This document shows, one piece after another, positions 49,095 through 59,599 of a stretch of DNA of 64,000 nt. Position numbers and translations under genes: made by a program. Under the pieces are notes generated by a model. The model was given only the letters and a program-made list of their open reading frames with translations. It did not search any database and was not told where the DNA came from. The stretch's first letter is position 1; every line of letters begins with the position of its first letter. Source of the stretch: Bryum argenteum (lineage: Eukaryota; Streptophyta; Bryopsida; Bryales; Bryaceae); the NCBI GenBank assembly GCA_037043015.1, contig CM073330.1, forward strand, positions 8,202,012 through 8,266,011, given 5' to 3'.

Positions 49095-49615
49095 AAACTT
49101 ATAGAGTGCGTGATGCTAGCTACAGCAGTAGAGTAGGGATTAGAGTAGAGCAAGGGGGAGAGAAGGGAGCCAAGGTGCTGGAGCAGAGAGGAGAGAGAAG
49201 GGTCGCCAAAAGACAAGCCCATATGCATACATGAAAAATCATTTTGCTCTTAATCACTCATTATGTATGCCCAATGTGAATCAACACTCATGCATCCCAC
49301 AATACAAAACTCTCTGTTTTGAGGATTGTCTCAACATTCACTCTATCACAAATCACACACACCATTCCCTTTACATAGTATTCAATAGATATTTAGAAAT
49401 TTTTTTTTGTCATGTGTCTAATGCACACTTTATTGCCAAGTGGACTCTTCTGCATGGAACAGCTCTTCACTTCTTCATTTAGATGTTATTGATCTTTTTG
49501 AGAAGCATTTATGTTTGGTGGCTTACTCACATGATTGAGTTCAATGAAAAAGCATGAGGTGTCAAAGATATTTTGACATTTTCAATATGACCTTCAAATT
49601 GTTTATCATAATTAC

Positions 49616-50194
49616 ACATGTTGATAGATATGGAATAACTTTTTTGTGTACATCTTTTGGCTTTGAAATTTATCTCATATGTTACTAGCGTAGAGATGAT
49701 CTTGTGCCAAAAATTTCACTATGTAGCAACAAAAACTCAATCCTAAGGAGGGCGTCAAAGTTGGAAGTAGTAAAATGGTTTTCCCCTTTGTTTCTCAAAA
49801 CTACACATGTAGATAGATTTGGAATATTATTTTTTGTATGGGTCTTTTGGACTTGAAATTTTCCGCACATGCAAACAACATAAAAATGTTTTTGCTCCAA
49901 AAATTTCATGGGCAAAAAAAAAATTCCTCAATTCTTGGGAGGGTGTCAAAGTTGGCAGCTGTGACACTTTTCTCACAGCTATCCCATGTTGGTAGATCTT
50001 GCATAAGTTTTTTTGTATAAGTCTCCTGGACTTGAAATTTGGTATGCATGTTTTCAACATAAAGATGATGTTGTCCCCAAATTTTCATGGTAAAATAAAA
50101 ATTTATCAGCTTTGGGGAGGGTGTCAAAGTTGGCAACAGTGTAGGACACTATCCCTGGAACTACTAAACAGCCAATTTGAATGTCACCCTATTG
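49616..50194. repeat. Right TIR of Tc1 element 1
   Basis: Inverse of 47513-48095 with only scattered differences by eye. The 520 bp between this TIR and the transposase start is AT-rich and presumably holds the promoter. Confidence 0.9.
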
Positions 50195-50196
50195 TA

Positions 50197-51778
50197 CATG
50201 TGACTAAAACATAATTATAAAATGATTAACATGCCTATACTACGACAACTAGCAATTTGCCTCGGATATCTTTGAAATAAAACTTCTGCTCGCTACTGAA
50301 AATGGCACTCATTTTGCATGGTGCTATCTTGGATCTTGTCATAAGTAAAATAAAATAAAATACGTCCGGCACAACCATAAATCACACTAAGCAATTTAGA
50401 AACACAATACAATCAAGAAGGAAATATGCACAATATGAAATTTTACTACGCATACTTTAATTCCCTACAAGTCATTCTTTGGTCATTTATAGTTTTTGCA
50501 AGTCATTCTAAGTCTTACTATAACAATTAGTTCAAAACCCTAAAATTTAAGCCCTAGTATGGCAGCGCCGACAATATTAGATTTTCAAGAGTGTCGAGGT
50601 AATATCCTTGTAGATTGAGTACAAAGAATACTTGTTAGGCTTTATTATTGCCCTGTGTATCCTATCAGCTTTTTTTAAGTGTTATGTAGCTAGAATAATT
50701 ACTTCAAAAGTTTGTAATCACCGCCTGCTTCAACTTCCTACTCCGCTTAAAAACAAGGATAATAATCAGAATAAAAAAGGAAATAGGTATACCTTCACAA
50801 CTATGCTTTTCTACAATCTTTACTCAGAGAAGGCATCATCACACTTAAACTTACGAAAAGAAAAATAAAGGCATGTTTACTTAGTAATTTTTTATTCTTT
50901 CTCTCACTATTGTGAACCAAGTACTTTAAAACAAAGTCAAAAAATGCAAGGTAATCAAGAGGAGAGAGGGACTTGAATAAAAGACACTTAAAAAAAAAGA
51001 AGCTTAAGATTAAGAGGAGAGAGAAACCAAAGTTAAAAAGTGCAAGGTAATCAAGAGGAGAGAGGGGCTTTGTTAAAATACACAAAAAAAGAGAGCTCAA
51101 GATTAAGATTAGAGAGATGTAGACCCAAGAAATTGTATAGTTAAAAGATACTTTGGAAGATGGTGCAAGCCATAATATATGGGGTAATTAGTGTTAGCAT
51201 TTGAATAGGTTGCCCGCACTAGTTTTTGAACATTCAGCCTACATTAATTGTTGTAAATTGTGACTTCACATTAATAAATAGGTCTTATCTCAACCTTATG
51301 GTCTATGTTGAAAGACTGATAGAGTTTGTCACAAGGCCCAAATTTGTCATCTACTGGCTCTATTAAAGAAGACGGATGATATTCTGAAAGTTTGTATTGC
51401 GATGTGAGTCATTCTATTACTCTGAATGAAAATATTGCTATTTGATTATTTTACAGTAATAAAGAATGACTTGTTTGATTCCTCAGCGGAGAATATAATA
51501 TTAAAAAATTCACTTATTGAAATTGGACCCCTAAATATAGAAAATATAACAAAGAAATTCTTGATAACACAATGACTTCGAAATGATATCAAGTGATCCA
51601 CATAAGATTTTCCAACTTTATTACGTACAAAAACATAGAGCAACCATGTAAAAAAAAAAAAAAAAAAAAAAAAACAACCTGCAGTTCTCGGAGATGCACT
51701 GATGCTGTAGTTTGGGTGAAAGCACACTAGGGTGGACCACTCTGAGCAATTAAAAGTATAAAGAAACTAACCATGAAT
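50197..51778. other. AT-rich DNA with a short tandem duplication
   Basis: 50935-51115 has two copies of a block of about 95 bp containing AAAAAGTGCAAGGTAATCAA and GAGGAGAGAGG, then AAGCTTAAGATTAAGA or close variants. There is a poly-A run at 51651-51674. No gene recognised. Confidence 0.5.
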
Positions 51779-52725
51779 TAACTCCTATTAATCCAAGTGT
51801 TTCCTCGACCTCCAGAACCAAAAACTGCCATTTTTCACCTTTGTTGGGAAATGGGGAAATGGAGAAACTTTTTTTTTTCTGGTTTTAGACTTTGAACCGT
51901 AAGATCTTGTACCTAACTTGTATACAAAGGACTGATCAAAATTTCAACAGTTGGATGTTTGTCATTTGTGAGATCGTAACAATCAAAGTTTGTCCAACAC
52001 TTTTTTTTGCCGCTGCATGAGAGGCATTGTCTAAATGGTGCCAAGGACAACTTGATAATTGTTACTCCAAATATTTTTCCGTCATTCTTTTCCATGTAGG
52101 TAATCAAGTTGGGTACGCTCATGCAAAATTTTAGAGACCAATTCCACTTTTTGACCTTAATGTAAATTATTTTATAAAAGAACGTCTAAAAAAAACAATA
52201 TAGTAAACAAGCACCACATATGATATATTTAGTTTGAGAAAAATTTGGACGGTGAGTAGGTGCATATAAGAGAATTTGAATTTTGAAAAAAAAAATAATC
52301 TTGGAAAAAATCCAAAATCTCGAATTTTGGCAATTTTTGAAAGAAAAAAAATTGTAAAATTAGTAGAAATTGTGAAGATTGTTTTTGAACGTTTTGGAGG
52401 TTGCCCTTGTAAAATTGGTAAACTTTTTGACTTCAGACACTTTGGAATTTGAATATTAATTTGGTAATGAACATATTTCCAAAAAAAAAAAAAAACTTCA
52501 AAAAAATTTATTTTAAACTGTCCGTTTTGGACTTGAAACCTAAAATTTCTTGACGAAGGTTATAAAATTAAAATTTGGCTTTGCAAATTTTACCACATGT
52601 ATACACATTACAGTATGGGGAGCACCCAATAAAAATCTTAGGCAAAAATATCAATTTAACTCCATAAAATGAGCTGCCTGAAATCTCAAAAAACCAAATC
52701 GGTTTTCCTGGATTTTTAGGGGTTA
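51779..52725 (-). mobile_element. Non-autonomous TIR repeat, copy B
   Basis: Inverse of the repeat at 32931-33867, about the same length. One end is exact (CCTGGATTTTTAGGGGTTA, 52707-52725). The other is TAACTCCTATTAATCCAAG (51779-51797), 15 of 19 positions as in copy A. Non-coding. Confidence 0.75.
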
Positions 52726-52817
52726 AGATTTTTAATCATTAATTGACAAAAAGTCAATTCAAATGAACTTTATATGCAATTTGAGTATTTGGTCCTTCTA
52801 AGTTAGTCCTTGATGTA

Positions 52818-53398
52818 CAGTGGGGTACCAATCAAAATGTCGTTTTTGACTCTGCAGTGAGAAAAATTTCAGCATTGCGAACTTTGAAAGCCTCCTGAGA
52901 ACTCAAAAACTGGTATTTTACCACGAAATTTTTAACAAAGGTTTATCTTTAAGTTAATTACATGTATGCCAAATTTCAAGGCCAAAAGTTTCACTGAAAA
53001 AAAGTTATTCAAAATCTACCAACATTGGTAGCTGCGGAATTTTTTTCACTGCTGCCAACTTTGACAGCGTCCCAAAGAGTGAATAAATTTTTTATTACCA
53101 TGAAATTCTTGGACCAATAACCTCTTTAGGTTAAGAACATACGAAAAAAAAATTCAAGGCCAAAAGATTAATACAAAAAAAGAAATCCACATTATACCAA
53201 CATGTGTAGTTGTGGGAAACAAATGGGGGAAACCATTTTGTTGCTACCAACTTTGACACCCTCCCCACGGTTGAGAAATTGTCTATTTACCATGAAATTT
53301 TTGGCACAATATGCTCTTTATGATGCCAACATTCATACCAAATTTCAAGGTGCAAAAATTTTTATTAAAAAAAAAACATTTACAATCTACCAACGTGT
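52818..53398. repeat. Left TIR of Tc1 element 2 (three tandem units)
   Basis: Three units of about 180-190 bp, each with an AACTTTGA.A.CSTCC.. phrase (about 52879, 53057, 53248). They are homologous in plan to element 1 but diverged in sequence. Confidence 0.88.
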
Positions 53399-54394
53399 AT
53401 GTCTTCCTTTTGCCTCAATCACTGCTTGTAACCTAGAGGGCATAGAATGACATAGTTGAAGGAGTTTTGTATCATTGATTAACCTCCACTCTTTTTCAAT
53501 AACTACCCTCAAGTCATCTAAATTTTTTGGACATGTTGGGCCATGTTGCACAACATCTTTCAAAATCTTCCAAAGGTTTTCAATTGGATTGAGATCGGGA
53601 GAATTTGCAGGCCAATCGAGCTTCTCCAAAAGGTGTGTTTGTCTCCATTCTTCACATACTTTGCTACGATGAACGGGTGCGCCATCTTCCATGAGCAGTC
53701 CGTGTGGCACTCTACTCATAAAATGAAGCAACTCGACATTGTAAACTACTTCAACAAAATCCTTACCAGAACGTCTATCCTTGGGCATAAAAACAAGTTG
53801 TGACTTTTGCCCTCCAGCAAATGCACCCCAAATCATCAAAGAAGTTCTTCCACTCTTAAAAGTTGGAACTATACAACTTGATGCATAGCGCTCATATGCA
53901 TTTCTCCAAACATGAATCTGTTTAGAAATTTTTCCAACTTCAAAGGTAGACTCATCTGTCCAAACAACTCTCTCCCATTCTTTTATAGTCCACGGACGAT
54001 ACTTTTGAGCAAATGCCAATCGTTTAGACATGTGACGATGTGTCAGAAATGGTTTTTTAACAGCAATGCGACTGAAAATGCCATTCTCATGTAAGGTCCT
54101 TCGAATAGTCGATCTAGACACTTGAGTAGAACATATGTTAGTGATCTCAGAGAGTGTCAAGCGACGATAAGTTTTTGAAACGCGTATAATAGCACGGACA
54201 TCTCTATCATTAAGTTTTTTAGCACGACTTCCACTACAAGGTTTGCAATTATAGGTTCCATTTTCTCGAAATCTTTTCACTATCCTCTGAACCGTTCTAT
54301 CATCGACACTAACAATAGATGCAATGTCAACTCCTGTCTTCCCTGCCTCACTCAAACCTACTATACGAGCTCGAGTTTCATCTGAAACAGCCAT
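53387..54394 (-). CDS. Tc1-type transposase, intact, DD34E
   Basis: 335 residues from the ATG at 54394; the codon before it is GTG, so I start at ATG. Cut-and-paste transposase. Helix-turn-helix regions lie near residues 9-45 (RARIVGLSEAGKTGVDIASI) and 60-110. The catalytic triad is WTDESTFE (Asp147), MEDGAPVHRS (Asp237) and SPDLNPIEN (Glu272), with 34 residues between the last two. The frame is unbroken and the C-terminus (TRW) overlaps the left TIR, as in element 1. The intact frame in an otherwise decayed neighbourhood suggests recent activity. Confidence 0.95.
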   Translation of the reverse strand: MAVSDETRARIVGLSEAGKTGVDIASIVSVDDRTVQRIVKRFRENGTYNCKPCSGSRAKKLNDRDVRAIIRVSKTYRRLTLSEITNICSTQVSRSTIRRTLHENGIFSRIAVKKPFLTHRHMSKRLAFAQKYRPWTIKEWERVVWTDESTFEVGKISKQIHVWRNAYERYASSCIVPTFKSGRTSLMIWGAFAGGQKSQLVFMPKDRRSGKDFVEVVYNVELLHFMSRVPHGLLMEDGAPVHRSKVCEEWRQTHLLEKLDWPANSPDLNPIENLWKILKDVVQHGPTCPKNLDDLRVVIEKEWRLINDTKLLQLCHSMPSRLQAVIEAKGRHTRW

Positions 54395-54397
54395 CAC

Positions 54398-55175
54398 TCA
54401 CCATCATCCTGCCTCACAACCTTCACTCAATCACCATACCTCGCCAGTCACCACCATACCTCACCAGTCACCACAGTCATATGTTAAAAACCCATTCTGG
54501 GATGCTTAAATAAATAAGTAACGTACAAGGTGGCTTGTCCTCTAAATTGTCACCAGAGTCATCTCACATACCTCACCAATCAGTTGTTAAGTCCCTTTTC
54601 TAGGTAACTGAATGGAATGAAGTTCCAGAATCTGAGAGGACATACCTCACTAGTCACCACATGCATCTCATATACCTCAGCAGTCATTACAGTCATCTCA
54701 CATACCTCACATACCTCCATATATACTTCACATACCTCAGACACTCATTCCATGCCTCATTCTCTCAATTAACTGATCTCATACAACATCACTTGTTTCT
54801 CATCAATCCACATAAATCCACCTCCTATAATGCTTCATTGCAAATGCAAGCATTCTTGTTGAGAGAAAAAATCTTCTTCATGCATGTATGGTCTCCAATT
54901 TTTGAACAAGTGCACTTTTTGAGATGTGACAAGTGCACTTTTTGAGATGTGACAAGTGCACTTTTTGAGATGTGACAAGTGCACTTTTTGAGATGTGACA
55001 AGTGCACTTTTTGAAATGTGACAAGTGCACACAACTAAATTTGGCTATCCTTGATTTTTTTTGAGAAGCATCTATGATTAGAGATTGCATCATCTTGAAA
55101 ATTTCAATCTAGAGGCATGATTGTATGACATACTTCAACCATTTCAATATCTTTGATAAAAGGTATCTTACAACT
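54398..55175. repeat. 5' region of Tc1 element 2 with short repeats
   Basis: 54385-54745 is rich in imperfect CATACCTCACCAGTCACCAC units. 54907-55021 is a clean tandem array. There is no second gene. It presumably includes the promoter of the transposase. Confidence 0.7.
54907..55030. repeat. 23-bp tandem array, 5.4 units
   Basis: Five full units of CAAGTGCACTTTTTGAGATG(TGA) at 54907-54929, 54930-54952, 54953-54975, 54976-54998 and 54999-55021, plus a partial. Only the last full unit differs (GAAATG). It is absent from Tc1 element 1. Confidence 0.96.
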
Positions 55176-55758
55176 ACACACATTGGTAGATTGTAAATGT
55201 TTTTTTTTTAATAAAAATTTTTGCACCTTGAAATTTGGTATGAATGTTGGCATCATAAAGAGCATATTGTGCCAAAAATTTCATGGTAAATAGACAATTT
55301 CTCAACCGTGGGGAGGGTGTCAAAGTTGGTAGCAACAAAATGGTTTCCCCCATTTGTTTCCCACAACTACACATGTTGGTATAATGTGGATTTCTTTTTT
55401 TGTATTAATCTTTTGGCCTTGAATTTTTTTTTCGTATGTTCTTAACCTAAAGAGGTTATTGGTCCAAGAATTTCATGGTAATAAAAAATTTATTCACTCT
55501 TTGGGACGCTGTCAAAGTTGGCAGCAGTGAAAAAAATTCCGCAGCTACCAATGTTGGTAGATTTTGAATAACTTTTTTTCAGTGAAACTTTTGGCCTTGA
55601 AATTTGGCATACATGTAATTAACTTAAAGATAAACCTTTGTTAAAAATTTCGTGGTAAAATACCAGTTTTTGAGTTCTCAGGAGGCTTTCAAAGTTCGCA
55701 ATGCTGAAATTTTTCTCACTGCAGAGTCAAAAACGACATTTTGATTGGTACCCCACTG
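55176..55758. repeat. Right TIR of Tc1 element 2
   Basis: Inverse of 52818-53398. By eye nearly identical over the full length, which suggests recent insertion. Confidence 0.92.
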
Positions 55759-55760
55759 TA

Positions 55761-56735
55761 CTAGAATTAGTGATGAAGTTGAATGAAAACATTAACTGGA
55801 CTAACTTACAGTAAGTCAAAGATTTAGCACTTTTAGGAGCAAAAGTTATATAATAGAATTTCATTCTTTCAATGTAACAAGATGGAAACTTAATGCGTTT
55901 AAGATGCTCTTAAGCAGTTAAAATTTCCATTAGTACTATCTTTCTTTTTATGACACAAGTATAGTCCGTGTCATCCTAAGAAAGCAACCCTTTCTTTGGT
56001 GCTCTTCAAAAATTATCCCATGTCCCCCGCTCCCTCATTTTGAGTTCTAATTCCCCATTCTCCGTCTCCTTGTTTTTGGATCCGCGTCCTCCAACTTGCA
56101 TTCCTCGTTCTTGTTCGTTGTTCCTAGTTCCCTATACCCCCATTCTCTTATTCCTCTTTTCTGCTCCCGTTCTCAAAATCCTCATTCCTTCTCCCCCTTG
56201 TATACTTGTTATGTTAATTAGATTACATCAACTCTTAGTTTTCACACCCTAAGTGCGCAAAAAGAGCTTTATTTTACTTTTTAGAGTTTTATTATTTATT
56301 ATTTTATTTATTTTTTTGAAATAATGTTCGTAACTAAATCACTATTTGAGTTCCAAAAGGCCCTTAGTAAAAAAGTCTACCAATTCTACAAGGACAACCT
56401 TCAAACTTTGTAAGAGCAAACTTCAAATTTTTTAAAAAATTCTGTAAAACCATGTTCGTTTAAATTTTGAAGATTTTTTACTTTGCAAATGATAAACATC
56501 AACCGGCAAATTTTTAAACCAGTAACTCAAATTATGCTTATTTATAAGATCTTACGGTAGAAAATTTGGTCCACACTCCCATAAGTGCATAGAGTTAAGA
56601 AATTACAGTTTTCAGGTTTCATCTCTCAAAAACACACAAGGGAATTTAGGGGGTCAACTCAGCCAATGGTTTCTATAGATGCTTCTATTGTCGAAAAAAC
56701 GACATTTCGTGCTTTTTAGTATGTTTTAAAGCATA
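55761..56735. other. AT-rich intergenic DNA
   Basis: 56030-56200 is C/T-rich (CCTCATTC and CCCCATTCTC phrases). 56390-56660 carries phrases of the dispersed repeat (AAGATCTTACGGTAGAAAAT). No gene recognised. Confidence 0.5.
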
Positions 56736-56739
56736 TCTT

Positions 56740-57147
56740 CTTCCTTTTTACCCACCAATGTACCAACCTACCAAACTACGAACTTACCAACCTACGAACT
56801 TACGAGCCTACCTACCTTCTTTTATGTATTAAAAATATATGAATAAAGAGTGAGAAAAAGGGAGAAAAAAAACCGTTTGAGGAAATGGTAGACACGGGAT
56901 ACTTTTTTAAAAGTACCATGTAAAGACCTTTCCTGTCGGGACGATGGGAATCATCTACTTCTATAACATAATATTGTTCGGCGATCCTTCCTACCCACCA
57001 ACATACCAACCTACCAACATACAGACCTACCAACCTACCTACCTTCTTTAATGTTTTTTTGGATCTTGTTAAAAAAATAAAAAAATAATACTACGGTTTG
57101 GGAATTGGTACATATGTAATACTTTTCAGTGAGTACCATGTAAAGAT

Positions 57148-57189
<42 letters not shown>

Positions 57190-57342
57190 TTTTTTTTAAA
57201 AAATTAATTTTTTTTTTTTTTGGACGACGGGGACCTTACTAGTCTATAATAAATATTGTACGGCGATCCTTCCTACCCACCAACGTACCAACGTACTGCC
57301 CCTACAAACTTACTAACCTAACACCTTCTTTTATGTTTTTTG

Positions 57343-57435
<93 letters not shown>

Positions 57436-57560
57436 AAACACGAACATATATAAAAATAATAAACATAATATGAGGAAATGGTAGACACCGGATAATTTTA
57501 TGAAAGTACCATATAAAGAGCTTTCCTATTGGGAAGACGGGTACATTGCTAGTAAACTAA
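56740..57560. repeat. Tandem repeat, about three units of 240-300 bp with internal (TA)n
   Basis: Shared landmarks recur: GGCGATCCTTCCTACCCACC at 56981 and 57259, ACCTTCTTTTATGT or close variants at 56814, 57041 and 57322, GTACCATGTAAAGA or a variant at 56915, 57136 and 57506, and GAGGAAATGGTAGACAC at 56879 and 57472. (TA)n tracts at 57150-57185 and 57344-57430 sit at the same place in successive units. Confidence 0.82.
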
Positions 57561-58034
57561 TAGTTACAATTTATAATTGAACATCCTACTCTATGTACAC
57601 CCGGGGTACATTGAGGGTAACTGTAGGTTAATAAAATCTTCATTGAAGCAAGATTCTTGACCACGCACGCTTATAGGGGTGCTTGCCTTTATGTACTCGT
57701 AAGAGAGAGTACTCAATAATGGCTCAAATTTCACATTTTCTACTCTATAGTGAACTAACTAGTGTAAGTAACTTCTTTGCAAGAAGAAAGTAAGCAGGAG
57801 GAAAGTCAAAGTGGATTCATGAATTTTGAACTCTTCTACGATTTGTTATGAAATTTTGACTCGTTTCATAGGTGTTTCTAAAATGGTGCCCTAAGATTAC
57901 AACCTATAAAGTTTGCTGTGAATACATGCAACTGTTGAGTGAAGAAGCTATTATGTATCTCTGAGTGAAAAAGCCTAGTTTTCGAGCACTCTCCCTTCGA
58001 GAACTCTCCCGTCGAGAACATTCCATTTGAGAAC

Positions 58035-58042
58035 ATTCCATT
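58035..58042. repeat. hAT target-site duplication ATTCCATT (left)
   Basis: The 8 bp before the left end are repeated exactly at 62647-62654 after the right end. Confidence 0.95.
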
Positions 58043-59599
58043 CAGGGCTTTTATTTTTGGCTTTAGAACGCCAGATTGCACTCGTTTTTTTCCGGTGGCG
58101 AACCCACAGTAATAAAAGTTCACACTAAATTGCTTGCATTTCGCCACGTAGGCGTTCGTGGGCAAATTTGGAGCGCGCATCTTCGCCCATCGGACGGTCG
58201 GGATGTCGCGCTTTCGCCCGATCTTCTCCTCGGGCGGCTAGGGGTCGGGAGAGGTTCGCCCAAGTGGGCTTAGGGTTTGGGGCCTTTGCACCGGTGAATG
58301 CTTCGTCTTCGCCAAGTGTGCTTCACGCTAACTTACAATCTCGCCAGAGATTTGTCCTTCGCAAAGATCTCAGTACGCTCGGGTACTCGTCGAGATCGCC
58401 GCTTAATGCACTGTTTGAGTGGCCTATTCGCCAAGAGGTTGAGGGCTTCAAGCGGCGCTTTGGCGTAGGCCTCGCATTTGCTCCCACTACTCCAAATTGA
58501 ATAGCAATGGATTGTAGTTTGATTTGTAGTCACAATGCGATTCCGGTTTGGAGGCGGTCGTTGTGTCGTGCGCTCCAAATGAGGTGCGTCATCGTTAGTT
58601 TCGTTACTCGTATAACTTCTCTCGCTGCGAGTGATCGAGAATTCGAGATCAAGGATTTTCTTGGTTTTTGTGTGTTCGTTTTCTATTCAAGGTAGAGAGT
58701 TTTGTTGCTTAGGGTTTCGTTGCTTGAGGTCTAGGGTTCTAGTTTGTGACAATGGAATGCAATGAGGGATTGGGAGGGTCCGATGCGGCCCGAGGTGGGC
58801 GGGCGGGCAATGCCTTGGCGCTTCAAGAGCAAATGAGGGAGAAGAAGAGGGCGCGAGAGCCGCTCGGTAGCGGCCGGGGAGGAGTTCAAGAGAAAATCTC
58901 CAATGACGAAGAAGGCGCGGCGCAATGCTCGAGGGAAGATACTCTTCAAAGTTACTTTACGAGCTCACGGGATCTTTCGATCGGGCGTCGGCGATGTTGG
59001 AGCTCGACTCGAGAGTATCGATGCCCCGGACGCACGCAGATTCGCAGGAAGATTCGGCGGTCTTGGGGTTAGCAAGCTTGAGGGGTGGATCCGTGTCTCA
59101 TTGACACGGCGCGGACTCCTGGATTCTCTAGTGGATCCGGTGACACAAGTGGTGTTAAGTTCAAAGTCGCCCCTCATTCTCTTGCCGACATCGTCGGAGG
59201 AGGACGACAATCTTGGCTGAAGAAGTCCCCAACTCTTCCGAAGGTGAAGACGAAGAAGTGGAGTCCCCGCCGAAGAAGGGGAAGAGAGCGAAGAGTGAGG
59301 CGCAAAGACCGATACGACCACCATCGAAAGTTTCGGACCACTGTGGGCCGCAAAGCTTCCCCGGGCCGAGGGCATAATGGCCAGCGACGGTATTCTCCAC
59401 ATGGTGAAGTGTAAACCCCGCCAAAGAATCGATCGCAAGCCATGTATCATGGCTCCTAAGAGCGATACACTCTTCAAACACGACGGGAAGAGAATAGCGA
59501 AGAAGGATATGCCACAAGACAAGGTGAAGAAGGGGGAGCGATGACGTCGCTACTTAATGTCGCCATAAGAAGAACGTGAAGCTCTCGCGCGTGCCCGCC

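Larger units (their letters stand above)
47513..50194 (-). mobile_element. Tc1-type DNA transposon 1, complete
   Basis: 2682 bp bounded by TA on both sides (47511-47512 and 50195-50196). The ends are CAATAGGGTGACATTC and its inverse. Long TIRs at 47513 to about 48095 and about 49616 to 50194 flank one intact transposase ORF. The TA target and CA-starting termini fit the Tc1/mariner superfamily. Confidence 0.95.
52818..55758 (-). mobile_element. Tc1-type DNA transposon 2, complete
   Basis: 2941 bp between TA (52816-52817) and TA (55759-55760). The ends are CAGTGGGGTACC and its inverse; TA-CAGTG is the classic Tc1 terminus. Long TIRs at 52818 to about 53398 and about 55176 to 55758 flank one intact transposase ORF. 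It is a different subfamily from element 1, 2.6 kb away, in the same orientation. Confidence 0.96.

Noticed and set aside
54825-55093. Three minus-strand frames over the 23-bp array
   Set aside because: They are only translations of the tandem repeat in three frames, without start context or domain.
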